Shown here one piece after another: positions 9,010 to 18,245 of a DNA stretch of 40,699 bases; position 1 is the first letter of the stretch; each line of letters begins with the position of its first letter. The position numbers were made by a program, and so were the translations under genes. Below the pieces are notes generated by a model. That model was not told where the DNA came from and did no database searches. It was given only the letters and a program-made list of their open reading frames with translations. The stretch comes from Clostridium cuniculi (GTDB taxonomy: Bacteria > Bacillota > Clostridia > Clostridiales > Clostridiaceae): assembly GCF_004353185.1 (NCBI RefSeq), contig NZ_SMUS01000038.1:1-40699 (forward strand), written 5' to 3'.

Positions 9010-10278
9010 CTACTTTAAAAATTTTATTGTTAAATTGATAATTTCATTTTCTAGTGAAATTTTTATTTTGCCTTTATGTTTCTCTACAATTTCTTTTATA
9101 TTATATAATCCATATCCTCTTCCTTCTCCTTTAGTTGTATAACCCATTTTAAATATATTATATAAATTTTCATTCTTCATATTTTCAGTATAATTTATAA
9201 CACTTATTATATAATATTTTTCATCTTCACTAATATCTACTTCCATTTCCTTATTTTTTATCATACTAGTAGCTTCTATTGCATTATTTAATAAATTGCT
9301 TAATATTACTGTCAATTCTGAATTATCTAAAGAAATATTTTTTAAATTACTTGTAACTCTATACTTATAAGTAATTCCTAACTTTTCAGCTCTTTGAGCT
9401 TTGTTATAAAGCACAGCTTTAACTATTGTATTTTCTACATCAAGCAATTTAGAAAATCCTTCATTATTCTCCACTAAATTGCCTATGTATTCTTTAACTT
9501 TATCTCTTACTTCTTCTGGCTTAGAAATTTGTACAATACTCCAAATAGTATTTAAATGATTTTTATATTCATGTTCATTTGCTCTAAGCTTTCCCATTAA
9601 ATCATTTATTAACGGATTAAAGGAAGTTTTTATTTCATTTTTCTTCTTTTCATTTAGAATATTATATAAAAAAACATAAAAGTAACAATTTACTCCAACT
9701 AATATTAATGTTAATATAGCTATTGGAATAACTATATTAGTTTCCATTAATTCATTAGTTAGTAAAACTTTTATAAATAAGAAAAATACAAATAAGTTCA
9801 ATACTATTATATTTATACTTTTATATTTCGAAAAAAACTCTGATAATCTAATTTTTCTATTTAATCCATTCTTATTTAATAAAAAAATTAAAATACCCAT
9901 TGTAATTGCAATTAATATACAATATGTCAATGGCTCTATATCAGTATCTCCCATTATTAAATGAACAATAAACATTGTAATTAGCTCAAAAACTGTAACT
10001 ATTAAAAAACTTACTACTAATTCTATGAAAGTCAATAATGTATCCTTTTTTTCTAACTTACTAACTATAATTGCATTTAAAAATAATACACCAACTAATA
10101 TTATCAGTTGATCCACATTATATACTTTAACTAAAAGAACATAAAAAACAGTAGTTATAATTGCAATTATTGTTTTAAGTTTGATTTTAAAAAATATATC
10201 ATCTCTTATTATAATATTATATATTAATAGAAGAGTTAGTATTTCAATTAATGATATAACTATACTTGGCACATCCAT
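9010..10278 (-). CDS. agrC: AgrC-like sensor histidine kinase (HPK10)
   Basis: A 422-aa receptor kinase for the cyclic peptide. Six or seven hydrophobic spans occupy residues 1-205. The cytoplasmic part has the HPK10 H-box ANEHEYKNHLN (His236, matching AgrC His239 of S. aureus), the N-box LTVILSNLLNNAIEA and the glycine box GEGRGYGLYNI. The start ATG overlaps the end of the response-regulator gene by one base, so the two are one operon and translationally coupled. The gene converges on agrBD. The C-terminal 200 residues are strongly similar to the unpaired kinase at 7809, while the membrane half has diverged, which is where AgrC proteins recognise the peptide. The assignment as cognate AgrC is inferred from the coupling to the regulator. 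Confidence 0.88.
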   Translation of the reverse strand: MDVPSIVISLIEILTLLLIYNIIIRDDIFFKIKLKTIIAIITTVFYVLLVKVYNVDQLIILVGVLFLNAIIVSKLEKKDTLLTFIELVVSFLIVTVFELITMFIVHLIMGDTDIEPLTYCILIAITMGILIFLLNKNGLNRKIRLSEFFSKYKSINIIVLNLFVFFLFIKVLLTNELMETNIVIPIAILTLILVGVNCYFYVFLYNILNEKKKNEIKTSFNPLINDLMGKLRANEHEYKNHLNTIWSIVQISKPEEVRDKVKEYIGNLVENNEGFSKLLDVENTIVKAVLYNKAQRAEKLGITYKYRVTSNLKNISLDNSELTVILSNLLNNAIEATSMIKNKEMEVDISEDEKYYIISVINYTENMKNENLYNIFKMGYTTKGEGRGYGLYNIKEIVEKHKGKIKISLENEIINLTIKFLK

Positions 10279-10997
10279 TATTCAATCCTCCTTAGAAATG
10301 CTTGTCTATATGTGTAACTCAGTAAAACCATATTCTCAGAACCTCTCATTTTAATACTCCATACCTTTTCATAAGTTTTTTCAATTTCTGTTATATATTT
10401 TATATTAACAGCAAATGACCTATGTGTTTGGATTATTTCATCATCATTTAAGCTTTTTAAAAGCTTGACTAAAGATGTCCTCTTTACATTGTATACACCA
10501 CTCACAGTGTGAATATTACAGGATTTATCAATATACTCAATATAAATAATATCATTATGATATAATTTTATAGATATATTAGAATCAATATCTATAAATG
10601 AATACTTTCCTTCTTTAATACTCTTCAATGGTGTTGAATTAAAAAAAACATTAACAATATTTATGATATCCTTTTCCTTATATGGTTTTACAATAAAATC
10701 ATAACAATGAATACTTTTAAATGCTTCGATAATATGTATAAGTTCACCTGTTACAAATACTATTCCAGTTAAAGAATGATTTTCATGTTGTCTTATTTTT
10801 TTTGCAAGCTCTAATCCTGATGAATCCTTCAAGTGAATATCAATAAAAAATAAATGTACGTCTTTTTCATTAATTATTTTTAATGCTTCTTTTTTAGACG
10901 CAGCTTCATATATCCTAACATCAACAAAGTTTGATTTAATTATAGATGCTAATGCTTCACGTTGAATTTTTTCATCCTCAACCAATAATATATTCAT
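10278..10997 (-). CDS. agrA: AgrA-like response regulator, LytTR family
   Basis: A 239-aa transcription activator, the same size as S. aureus AgrA. The receiver domain (1-122) has the acidic pair E7-D8, phospho-acceptor Asp53 in FFIDIHLKD, Thr83 in VFVTGE and Lys104 in VKPY. The C-terminal LytTR DNA-binding domain (about 135-239) includes IIYIEYIDKSC, SLVKLLKSL and THRSFAVN. The frame is open to 11057, but the ATG at 10997 has AGGGGGA 5-6 nt upstream and gives the correct receiver N-terminus. TATAAT lies on the minus strand at 11033-11028, with no good -35. It is first in an operon with the kinase. It is the only regulator near two AgrC-like kinases and probably drives agrBD. Confidence 0.9.
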   Translation of the reverse strand: MNILLVEDEKIQREALASIIKSNFVDVRIYEAASKKEALKIINEKDVHLFFIDIHLKDSSGLELAKKIRQHENHSLTGIVFVTGELIHIIEAFKSIHCYDFIVKPYKEKDIINIVNVFFNSTPLKSIKEGKYSFIDIDSNISIKLYHNDIIYIEYIDKSCNIHTVSGVYNVKRTSLVKLLKSLNDDEIIQTHRSFAVNIKYITEIEKTYEKVWSIKMRGSENMVLLSYTYRQAFLRRIE

Positions 10998-11148
10998 ACT
11001 TATCCCCCTAAAAATACATATAAATATATTATAGTACAATTTTAGACATTTTACCATATCATTAAGATAATATCATATTTTATTTTAAATATTGATATTT
11101 TCCATTAAAATTTTATTAAATTTTATTTAAAATTATTTCCAAAAACAA

Positions 11149-11182
11149 AGCAAGGTTATGTAATAAAAACACATACCTTGCT
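11149..11182 (-). terminator. Terminator of the metF-luxS operon
   Basis: AGCAAGGTTATGT (11149-11161) pairs with ACATACCTTGCT (11171-11182), with one bulged T. On the minus strand it is followed by TTGTTTTTGG. Confidence 0.8.
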
Positions 11183-11224
11183 ATAAATGTTATATTAAAT
11201 TTTATACACTTAATAACACTCTAA

Positions 11225-11680
11225 CTACTCACCATAGATATTTAAAGAAAAGCCTCTATCTAACGCTTCTTTAGCATATTCTTTAGCACCAAAAAGTGAT
11301 AAATCTCTATAATTTCCACATTGTATATCATTAGCTGCTGGTATTTCTGTAGCTTTTAAAACTTCTTTTAATGCATTTTCTATTGCAACTTTTATTTCGC
11401 TAGCTTCTCTATCTCCAAAAATACTTAAGTAAAAACCTGTTCTGCAACCCATTGGTGATAAGTCAATTATACCTTCTAGGTTATTTCTAAGTTCATATGC
11501 CAATAAATGCTCTAATCCATGCATTGCAGCAGTTCCAAAGGCTTCTTTATTAGGTTGTAAAAATCTAATATCAAACTTTGTTACAGAATCTCCTTGTGGA
11601 CCATTTAATAAACAACATTTTCTTATATATGGTGCTTTAACCTTTCTATGATCTAATTCAAAACTTTCTACTTTATTCAT
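11225..11680 (-). CDS. luxS: S-ribosylhomocysteine lyase LuxS (AI-2 synthesis)
   Basis: A 151-aa metalloenzyme that cleaves S-ribosylhomocysteine into homocysteine and DPD, the precursor of the signal AI-2, as part of the activated methyl cycle. Metal ligands are visible as HGLEH (His54, His58; catalytic Glu57) and Cys121 in DIQCGNY. The catalytic Cys79 is in MGCRTGFYL. The N-terminal VESFELDHRKVKAPYIR is typical. It begins 16 bases after metF with a perfect AGGAGG site and shares the S-box leader of that operon, so expression should rise when S-adenosylmethionine is low. The position next to agr puts two signalling systems side by side, although luxS may serve metabolism only. Confidence 0.96.
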   Translation of the reverse strand: MNKVESFELDHRKVKAPYIRKCCLLNGPQGDSVTKFDIRFLQPNKEAFGTAAMHGLEHLLAYELRNNLEGIIDLSPMGCRTGFYLSIFGDREASEIKVAIENALKEVLKATEIPAANDIQCGNYRDLSLFGAKEYAKEALDRGFSLNIYGE

Positions 11681-11696
11681 TTTTATCCTCCTAAGC

Positions 11697-12584
11697 TTAT
11701 ATAACTTTTTTATTATTAATTGAATTTATTATCGTATTTATATTTTCATGTATTCTTCTTGCTACATATTGATTATTCATTGTATATAAATGAATTCCAT
11801 CTACTCCACTAGAAACCAAATCTACTATTTGCTCAACGGCATATGCAATACCTGCTTCTCTCAAGGCATCTTTATCATGTTCATATCTATTCATTATTTT
11901 AATAAACTTCTCTGGAATATGAGCTCCACATAAAGATGCTATTCTTTCTATTTGATTCTTATTTACTACTGGCATAATTCCAGCTTGAATTGGTGATTTA
12001 ATTCCCAATTTTTCTTTTTGCTCTAACATATTATAAAAATAACTATTGTCAAAAAATAATTGAGAAATAAATTGAGTAGCTCCCATTTCTTCCTTTAACT
12101 TCAAATGTAGCATATCTTCTTTAAAATCTCTCCCTTTAACATGTCCCTCTGGATAACATGCTCCCAATATATTAAAGTCTCCTCTATTTTTTATATGAGA
12201 TATAAGCTCATATGCATAATTAAATTCTCCCTTAGGATCTTGTCCAACAGGAATATCTCCTCTTAAAGCTAATATATTTTCTACACCTTTCATTTTTAAA
12301 TCATCTAAGATTATATCTATTTCTTCTTTAGTAGATGATATACATGTTAAATGAGCTACTGATTCCACTCCATATTTCTCTTTTACAAGTGAGGAGAGTT
12401 CAGTTGTTCTATTATCAGTTAAACTACCACCAGCCCCATAAGTTACACTAATAAAATCCGGTTTTAAATCCTTTAATTCTTCTAAAGTATTATAAACAGT
12501 ACTAATTGGTGATGTAACCTTTGGTGGAAATATCTCAAAAGAAAATACAAGCTCCTTAGTATTAAATAATTCATTAATTTTCAT
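11697..12584 (-). CDS. metF: Methylenetetrahydrofolate reductase
   Basis: A 295-aa flavoenzyme of the one-carbon pathway that reduces 5,10-methylene-THF to 5-methyl-THF for methionine synthesis. Recognisable blocks are VFSFEIFPPK near the N-terminus, PDFISVTYGAGG, HLTCISSTKEEI, NILALRGDIP, GATQFISQLFFD, and the C-terminal GVDGIHLYTMNN. Length fits the single-domain bacterial enzyme. AAGGGGG precedes the ATG by 7-8 nt. It is the first gene after the SAM-I riboswitch and is followed 16 bases later by luxS. The control therefore links folate-dependent methyl supply and recycling of S-adenosylhomocysteine products. Confidence 0.95.
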   Translation of the reverse strand: MKINELFNTKELVFSFEIFPPKVTSPISTVYNTLEELKDLKPDFISVTYGAGGSLTDNRTTELSSLVKEKYGVESVAHLTCISSTKEEIDIILDDLKMKGVENILALRGDIPVGQDPKGEFNYAYELISHIKNRGDFNILGACYPEGHVKGRDFKEDMLHLKLKEEMGATQFISQLFFDNSYFYNMLEQKEKLGIKSPIQAGIMPVVNKNQIERIASLCGAHIPEKFIKIMNRYEHDKDALREAGIAYAVEQIVDLVSSGVDGIHLYTMNNQYVARRIHENINTIINSINNKKVI

Positions 12585-12723
12585 AAAAATGCCCCCTTAA
12601 ATTAATTAGTAGTTTTTGTTAATAATTTTTAGATTATTACAATAACTTTATACTAATAACTAAAACTCCCTAATAAATTTTTATTCTTTTTTATATCACT
12701 TATTCTTTCTTATAAAACAAAAA

Positions 12724-12748
12724 AACCTAAAGGATATTTCCCTTAGGT
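12724..12748 (-). terminator. Riboswitch-controlled terminator
   Basis: On the minus strand ACCTAAGG and CCTTTAGGT pair around GAAATAT with one internal mismatch, followed by a seven-T run. It lies between the aptamer and metF, where an S-box terminator is expected. Confidence 0.85.
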
Positions 12749-12823
12749 AAAAAAATAACTCTGCCTATAAAAATACCCTTATCTATCAGCTTAAAGCTGT
12801 GGAATTAGCACCACGTTCGAACA

Positions 12824-12894
12824 GTGACAAGTTTCAAGTGACATATGACAAGTTATTAATATTAACTTGCCATTTGTCACTTATCACTTGTCAC
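12824..12894 (-). repeat. 71-nt imperfect palindrome of TGACAAG-type repeats inserted in the riboswitch P3
   Basis: The arms 12824-12856 and about 12862-12894 pair along almost their whole length: GTGACAAGT, AAGTGACA, ATG and CAAGTTA match with a few mismatches, around an AT loop. Each arm is itself built of degenerate repeats of AAGTGACA. The block adds a long coaxial helix to P3 of the SAM-I aptamer. It looks like a small repeat-type element or a tandem expansion tolerated by the fold. Confidence 0.75.
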
Positions 12895-12958
12895 TTGCAA
12901 CAGGTTGCCGGGTTTCAACGGGCCAGTCCCTCCACCACTCTTGATAAGACTTTATTAC

Positions 12959-12987
12959 ATTATACAAAAATCTTCCTATTTTGTAAA
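12959..12987 (-). promoter_or_regulatory. Sigma-A promoter of the metF-luxS operon
   Basis: TTTACA (complement of 12982-12987), a 17-bp spacer, TATAAT (complement of 12959-12964). The predicted transcript starts near 12952, just before the riboswitch P1 helix. Confidence 0.8.
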
Positions 12988-13001
12988 TAGCTATTTTAAA
13001 T

Positions 13002-13955
13002 TTAAAATTTTATTAATAACAACAATATAGAAATAACACTACATGTTAAACTAATTATACTTATAAAAGTTACTATTTGCGTAGTATTTAACCCTTTTTC
13101 CTGAAGTCTATAATGAATTTGACTTCTATCAGCTTGATATATAGGTTTTCCTTCTGAAAATCTCTTAAATATAACAAATATATTATCGAATATTGGAACA
13201 GCTAAAGCTAATATTGGTATCATCAAACTCAATATAGTTGCACCTTTAAATGCTCCATCTAAAGCTATTATACTTAAAATAAATCCTAAAAAATTAGCTC
13301 CTGAATCACCCATAAATACTTTTGCTGGATATCTATTATAAAACAAAAATGCTAATACTACACCTGCTGTTATAAGTGAAAATAACAATGATGGCGGTTG
13401 CCCTAATATTATAGCACTTGCTGCAAAAGTCATTGCTGAAATAAAAGATAAGCCTCCTGCTAAACCATCCATTCCATCTGACCAATTTATTACCGTAGTA
13501 ACCCCAAAAATCCATGTTATAGTAAGTACAAATTGAACTATAGGTGATAACGTTATGTACTCATCTGTAAATGGATTTTTAAACCCTTGAAAGGAAATTC
13601 CAGATTTAAATACAATTACTGCAGCTAAAAGTTGTACTATTAACCTAGGGGTAATAGCAAATTCTTTACCTATACTCTTATAATAATCATCTACTACTCC
13701 TATTATTAATATTAATAGTGCACCTATAAATATTCCATATTTTTCATCAAAACTATAATTATGAAAAACAATAAAATATGCTAAAAAGAATCCAACAAAC
13801 ATAGCAATTCCACCACAAAGTGGAGTTTCACCCTTATGTTTCTTTCTCTTAGTCGGTTTATCAGTAAAATTATATTTAAAAGCTAATTTCATAAGTATTG
13901 GTGTCAAAATAAATACTGTAGAAAAAGCTATTATTGTCGCTAGTAAATATTTCAT
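13002..13955 (-). CDS. tagO: Undecaprenyl-phosphate GlcNAc-1-phosphate transferase (TagO/WecA type)
   Basis: A 317-aa polytopic membrane enzyme of the MraY/WecA family. It transfers a sugar 1-phosphate from a UDP-sugar to undecaprenyl phosphate to begin synthesis of teichoic acid or another cell-surface polymer. Diagnostic features are KHKGETPLCGGIAMF after the first span, the catalytic VVDDYYK, NWSDGMDGLAGG, and FMGDSGANFLGF followed by PIFDN. It lacks the MraY-type motifs and fits TagO in length. About ten hydrophobic spans are visible. It stands alone, and its 3' end abuts the metF promoter with no clear terminator between them. Read-through into the riboswitch leader is therefore possible. 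Confidence 0.88.
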   Translation of the reverse strand: MKYLLATIIAFSTVFILTPILMKLAFKYNFTDKPTKRKKHKGETPLCGGIAMFVGFFLAYFIVFHNYSFDEKYGIFIGALLILIIGVVDDYYKSIGKEFAITPRLIVQLLAAVIVFKSGISFQGFKNPFTDEYITLSPIVQFVLTITWIFGVTTVINWSDGMDGLAGGLSFISAMTFAASAIILGQPPSLLFSLITAGVVLAFLFYNRYPAKVFMGDSGANFLGFILSIIALDGAFKGATILSLMIPILALAVPIFDNIFVIFKRFSEGKPIYQADRSQIHYRLQEKGLNTTQIVTFISIISLTCSVISILLLLIKF

Positions 13956-14071
13956 TAAGATTCTCCTTAAAATTTATCATAATATGCAATATTATGTATT
14001 CTATTAGCATTATACTATTAATTTACTTCATTATCAAACATATAATTTTAAATATATTAAAGAAAAAATTT

Positions 14072-14099
14072 AAGGGAGTTGCAATAAAGCAACTCCCTT
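14072..14099 (-). terminator. Terminator of the V-ATPase operon
   Basis: An 11-bp perfect stem AAGGGAGTTGC / GCAACTCCCTT with loop AATAAA (14083-14088). On the minus strand it is followed by AAATTTTTTC. It lies 18 bases past the ntpD stop. Confidence 0.88.
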
Positions 14100-14117
14100 T
14101 TGTGATAATGTAAAGAT

Positions 14118-14762
14118 CTATTCTGCTCTTGCGTTAATGATATCTTTAACCTTCATTAATCTAGTTAAAGCTCCTCTTTCATTTTCATCAAGCTTCATTC
14201 TAATAAACTTAATTGTTTCTTCTAACTGAGGAATTGTCATATATTCAAGGGCATTAACTCTTCTTCTTGTCTTTTCAATTTCATCAGCCATTAACTGTGT
14301 TGATTTTTCAACTTCAGCTAGTTCAAGCAGCTTTGGAAGTATTGATTCTAGCTTTCCTATAGCATCATCTAATTCAGAAGATGTATTAGCAAATCCATAT
14401 GGGTAAATGCTTCCTTCACTATCTTGTAATTGTCTGTGGAATTTCATTTGTGGAACATTAACACTCATTATGTTTTTTGTTCCTACTTCAACAGATACAC
14501 TATCTTTCGGATAAGCAACTGCTTCTTCTAAAAATTCAGAACTCATTACAGCACTTGCCATAACGAAATCTTTAAATGAACCTTCTAGTTCAGCTTCTAC
14601 TGACTTTCTTAATTCATTATTATATTTAACAAGATTAATGAATTGTCTCATTAATTCATCTTGTTTATTTTTAAGAAGCTTATGTCCTCTTGCTGCAGTA
14701 GTTAATCTCTTTTTCAGCTTAGATAGCTCCATTCTAGTAGGATTGACATTTAACTTTGCCAT
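14118..14762 (-). CDS. ntpD: V-type ATPase subunit D (central stalk)
   Basis: A 214-aa subunit that forms the rotating central shaft with subunit G/F. The N-terminal [20 protein letters not shown] and C-terminal [15 protein letters not shown] and [14 protein letters not shown] are hallmarks of V/A-ATPase D. The long N- and C-terminal helices form the antiparallel coiled coil of the shaft. It is the last gene of the operon, starting three bases after ntpB, and is followed by the operon terminator. Confidence 0.95.
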   Translation of the reverse strand: MAKLNVNPTRMELSKLKKRLTTAARGHKLLKNKQDELMRQFINLVKYNNELRKSVEAELEGSFKDFVMASAVMSSEFLEEAVAYPKDSVSVEVGTKNIMSVNVPQMKFHRQLQDSEGSIYPYGFANTSSELDDAIGKLESILPKLLELAEVEKSTQLMADEIEKTRRRVNALEYMTIPQLEETIKFIRMKLDENERGALTRLMKVKDIINARAE

Positions 14763-14765
14763 ATT

Positions 14766-16148
14766 CTACTCTTCATCTCCCTTTGGCATATACTTTTCAA
14801 GATATTCATCTCTGATTCTCTTAAGTTCTGTCTTAGGAAGAATCTTAAGTAATTTCCAACCTATATTTAAAGTTTCTTCTATTGATCTATTAGTTTCAAA
14901 ACCTTGAGAAACATATTGTTCTTCAAATGCTTCTGCAAATTTAGCAAATTTCTTATCAGTTTCTGATAATGCAGATTCACCTAAGATAGCTGATAATTCT
15001 TTAGCTTGCTTACCTTGTGCATAAGCTGAGAATAATTGGTTCATTGTATCAGCATGGTCTTCTCTAGTCTTACCTTTACCAATTCCCTTATCTTTAAGTC
15101 TTGAAAGTGATGGTAATACATCTATCGGAGGCATAATCCCTTTCTTGTATAATTCTCTTGAAAGTATTATTTGTCCTTCTGTAATATATCCAGTTAAGTC
15201 TGGAATTGGGTGAGTTTTATCTTCTTCAGGCATTGTTAATATTGGAATTTGAGTGATTGAACCACCTCTTCCATTAATTCTACCTGCTCTTTCATATAAT
15301 GTAGAAAGGTCGGTATATAGGTATCCTGGGTAACCTCTTCTACCTGGAACTTCCTTTCTAGCAGCTGATACTTCTCTTAATGCTTCAGCATAGTTAGTAA
15401 TATCAGTCATAATAACAAGAACGTGCATATCTTTTTCGTATGCTAAGAATTCAGCAGCAGTTAATGCCATTCTTGGTGTAGCTATTCTTTCGATAGCTGG
15501 GTCAGAAGCAAGGTTCATAAATAATACAGCATTATCTATAGCACCAGTCTTCTTAAATTCATCAACGAAGAATTGAGATTCTTCGAATGTTATACCTATA
15601 GCAGCAAATACAACAGCAAAGCTAGCATCTGAATTTAAAACAGTCGCTTGTCTTGCAATTTGTGCAGCTAATTGAGCATGTGGTAAACCTGAAGCAGAGA
15701 AAACAGGTAACTTTTGTCCTCTAACAAGTGTATTTAATCCATCAATTGCAGATATACCTGTTTGTATAAACTCTGATGGGTAGTTTCTTGATACTGGGTT
15801 AATTGCTTCCCCATTTATATCTAATTGCTTTTCTGGTATTATCTTTGGTCCATTATCAATTGGATGACCCATACCATCAAATACTCTACCTAGCATATCT
15901 TCTGATACACCAAGTTGAAGTGGCTTTCCTAAAAATTTAGCCTTAGTTCCTTTTAAGTTAATTCCTGATGATCCTTCAAATAATTGAACCATTGCTTTTG
16001 TTCCATTAACTTCTAGAACTTTACCTCTTCTTAATTCACCAGTTTGTAATTCAACTTCAACTAGTTCATCATATTTAACACCGCTAACTCCTTCAACAAC
16101 CATTAAAGGACCAACAACTTCTGTAACTGTTCTATATTCCTTAAGCAT
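14766..16148 (-). CDS. ntpB: V-type ATPase subunit B (non-catalytic)
   Basis: A 460-aa subunit that alternates with A in the catalytic hexamer. It begins [21 protein letters not shown] and contains [32 protein letters not shown], and [23 protein letters not shown] canonical P-loop is absent, as normal for B: the equivalent region is [16 protein letters not shown]. Its ATG overlaps the end of ntpA by 8 bases, and the ribosome site GGAGGAG lies inside ntpA. This gives coupled translation for subunits needed in equal amounts. Confidence 0.97.
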   Translation of the reverse strand: MLKEYRTVTEVVGPLMVVEGVSGVKYDELVEVELQTGELRRGKVLEVNGTKAMVQLFEGSSGINLKGTKAKFLGKPLQLGVSEDMLGRVFDGMGHPIDNGPKIIPEKQLDINGEAINPVSRNYPSEFIQTGISAIDGLNTLVRGQKLPVFSASGLPHAQLAAQIARQATVLNSDASFAVVFAAIGITFEESQFFVDEFKKTGAIDNAVLFMNLASDPAIERIATPRMALTAAEFLAYEKDMHVLVIMTDITNYAEALREVSAARKEVPGRRGYPGYLYTDLSTLYERAGRINGRGGSITQIPILTMPEEDKTHPIPDLTGYITEGQIILSRELYKKGIMPPIDVLPSLSRLKDKGIGKGKTREDHADTMNQLFSAYAQGKQAKELSAILGESALSETDKKFAKFAEAFEEQYVSQGFETNRSIEETLNIGWKLLKILPKTELKRIRDEYLEKYMPKGDEE

Positions 16149-17916
16149 TAAGAACTCCTCCTTCGTTGATTAAAGTATCAATGTTAGCTCTTAATTCAGC
16201 TGCTATATCATCCATCTTAGCTATATCATCTTCATGGATATATTTACTTCTTGCAATTCTATCTCTTACTTCTAATTCTAAGATTTTATCTAAGTAAACT
16301 CCTGCATCTAAAGCTCTTTCAGCTTCTTTTCTGAATAATAATACAAGCTTTAACATTTTATATTGTTTATCTAATGAAGTATAAGTGTCTATTTCATGGA
16401 AACCATTTTGTTGTAAATAGTCTTCTCTTATAGACTTAGAAACTTCTAATTTTAATCTATCTTTTTCTGATAATGCATCAATACCAACTAAGCTTACGAT
16501 TTCTTGAAGTGATGATTCTTCTTGTAATAATGTCATCGCTTCTTGTCTTAATTCAGACCAATCCTCAGCTACAGTTTTATTTAAATATCCATCTACAGTA
16601 TCAGCATATAATGAATATGAATTAATCCAGTTTATAGCTGGGAAGTGTCTCTTATATGCAAGTTGTGCATCTAATCCCCAGAAAACTTTAACTATTCTTA
16701 AAGTTGATTGAGTAACAGGCTCTGAAAGGTCTCCCCCTGGAGGCGATACCGCACCGATTGCTGTAACAGCACCTTGTCTTCCATCTTTACCTAAACAAAT
16801 AACTTTACCAGCTCTTTCATAGTAATCTGAAAGTCTTGAACCTAGGTATGCTGGATATCCTTCATCCCCTGGCATTTCTTCAAGTCTACCAGACATTTCT
16901 CTTAATGCTTCAGCCCATCTTGATGTAGAGTCAGCCATAATTGATACTGAGTATCCCATATCTCTGAAGTATTCAGCAATTGTGATACCTGTGTATATAC
17001 AAGCTTCTCTGGCAGCAACTGGCATGTTTGAAGTATTAGCTATAAGTACTGTTCTCTTCATTAATGATTCACCAGTTTTAGGGTCCTTAAGTTCTGGGAA
17101 TTCGTTAAGAACGTCTGTCATTTCGTTACCACGTTCACCGCATCCAACGTAAACAACTATTTCAGAATCTCCCCATTTTGCAATTTGGTGTTGAACAACT
17201 GTTTTACCTGCTCCGAAAGGACCTGGTACAGCAGCAGCTCCACCCTTAGCTACTGGGAAGAATGTATCGATAACTCTTTGACCTGTAGTCATAGGAGCTT
17301 CTGGCTTTAATTTTTGTGCATAAGGTCTACCTTTTCTAGCAGGCCATTTTTGCATAAGTTGAACTTCTCTATCTCCTTTAGCAGTTTCAACAACACAAAC
17401 TGTATCTACAACTGTAAAGTCTCCTGATTTAATTTCTTTAACAGTACCTTCAATTCCATATGGAACCATTATTTTGTGTAATACAACAGCTGTTTCTTGA
17501 ACTGTTCCGATTACATCACCAGCTTCAACTTTATCTCCAACTTTAACTGTAGGATTAAAAGTCCAAACTCTTTCTCTATTTAATGAAGTAACTGATACAC
17601 CTTTTGTTAAGAATGGTGATTGAGCTACTTTTTCAAATGCATCTAGTGGTCTTTGTATTCCATCGAACATTGACTCTATAAGTCCTGGCCCAAGTTCGAT
17701 ACTTAAAGGTTCTCCTGTTGTAACAACTGGGTCCCCTGGCCCTATTCCTGTAGTTTCTTCGTAAACTTGGATAGATGCCTTATCTCCTCTCATTTCAATG
17801 ATTTCTCCGATAAGACCTTTTTCTCCAACCTTAACCATATCATAAATATTTGCTTCGTCCATTCCTTCAGCAACAACTAAAGGACCTGCAACCTTGATTA
17901 TTTTTCCGGTCTTCAA
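16141..17916 (-). CDS. ntpA: V-type ATPase subunit A (catalytic)
   Basis: The 591-aa catalytic subunit. Walker A is [11 protein letters not shown] and the Walker B/arginine region includes [20 protein letters not shown]. The bulge domain typical of A-type subunits lies around [20 protein letters not shown]. The start is TTG at 17916, followed by [17 protein letters not shown], which matches family N-termini; an AGGT/GAGAG sequence upstream serves as a modest ribosome site. It follows ntpG by 17 bases. Confidence 0.97.
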   Translation of the reverse strand: MKTGKIIKVAGPLVVAEGMDEANIYDMVKVGEKGLIGEIIEMRGDKASIQVYEETTGIGPGDPVVTTGEPLSIELGPGLIESMFDGIQRPLDAFEKVAQSPFLTKGVSVTSLNRERVWTFNPTVKVGDKVEAGDVIGTVQETAVVLHKIMVPYGIEGTVKEIKSGDFTVVDTVCVVETAKGDREVQLMQKWPARKGRPYAQKLKPEAPMTTGQRVIDTFFPVAKGGAAAVPGPFGAGKTVVQHQIAKWGDSEIVVYVGCGERGNEMTDVLNEFPELKDPKTGESLMKRTVLIANTSNMPVAAREACIYTGITIAEYFRDMGYSVSIMADSTSRWAEALREMSGRLEEMPGDEGYPAYLGSRLSDYYERAGKVICLGKDGRQGAVTAIGAVSPPGGDLSEPVTQSTLRIVKVFWGLDAQLAYKRHFPAINWINSYSLYADTVDGYLNKTVAEDWSELRQEAMTLLQEESSLQEIVSLVGIDALSEKDRLKLEVSKSIREDYLQQNGFHEIDTYTSLDKQYKMLKLVLLFRKEAERALDAGVYLDKILELEVRDRIARSKYIHEDDIAKMDDIAAELRANIDTLINEGGVLNA

Positions 17917-17933
17917 CTCTCTAACCTGCCTTC

Positions 17934-18245
17934 CTATAAAATATTTACACCAACAGCTTTTTCCACGCTATCGCTTATTCTCTTTGAACCTATGTTTAAC
18001 GTTCCTTGATTGCTTGGAATTAATATTACAGCAGGAAGCATTTGCTTATTGTAACGCTCAATTGTTTCTTCAATTTTTGCTGCAACATGCTCTGTTATAA
18101 AGATAACTGCGTATCCATTCATAGCCATTCTATCAACAGCAATTCTAGCTTCATCAGCTTCTACTACCGGAAATACATCTATTCCTATAGCTTTAAATGC
18201 TAAAACTGAGTCTTTATCACCAACTACTCCAATTTTCTTATACAT
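17934..18245 (-). CDS. ntpG: V-type ATPase subunit F/NtpG (central stalk)
   Basis: A 103-aa subunit with a Rossmann-like fold that binds subunit D in the rotor stalk. [26 protein letters not shown] and [21 protein letters not shown] are characteristic. The ATG at 18245 overlaps the ntpC stop by 8 bases. A GTG at 18254, with AAAGG close upstream, would add three residues; the ATG is preferred because homologues begin MYK-like. Confidence 0.92.
   Translation of the reverse strand: MYKKIGVVGDKDSVLAFKAIGIDVFPVVEADEARIAVDRMAMNGYAVIFITEHVAAKIEETIERYNKQMLPAVILIPSNQGTLNIGSKRISDSVEKAVGVNIL

Larger units (their letters stand above)
12724..12950 (-). promoter_or_regulatory. SAM-I (S-box) riboswitch with expanded P3, controlling metF-luxS
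   Basis: Read on the minus strand, the conserved S-box elements appear in order. P1 begins CTTATCAAGAG (ending at 12948) and is closed by GATAGATAAG (12787-12778). Then come GGTGGAGGGACTGGCCC, GAAACCCGGCAACC and GGTGCTAATTCC. These match the SAM-I aptamer core closely. The P3 region between GGCAACC and GGTGC, normally a few loop bases, carries an extra hairpin (12824-12894). Downstream is the expression platform, a terminator at 12724-12748. SAM binding should favour termination and lower metF-luxS expression. The promoter is at 12959-12987. Confidence 0.93.

Noticed and set aside
12824..12894. TGACAAG repeats as a CRISPR array
   Set aside because: Units are degenerate, only 7-8 bases, without spacers of even length, and form one palindrome inside a riboswitch.
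12799..12990. 63-codon plus-strand frame through the riboswitch
   Set aside because: It reads the complement of the SAM-I aptamer and its P3 hairpin; the repetitive protein (ILTCHLSLITCHL) reflects the TGACAAG repeats, and no ribosome site precedes it.
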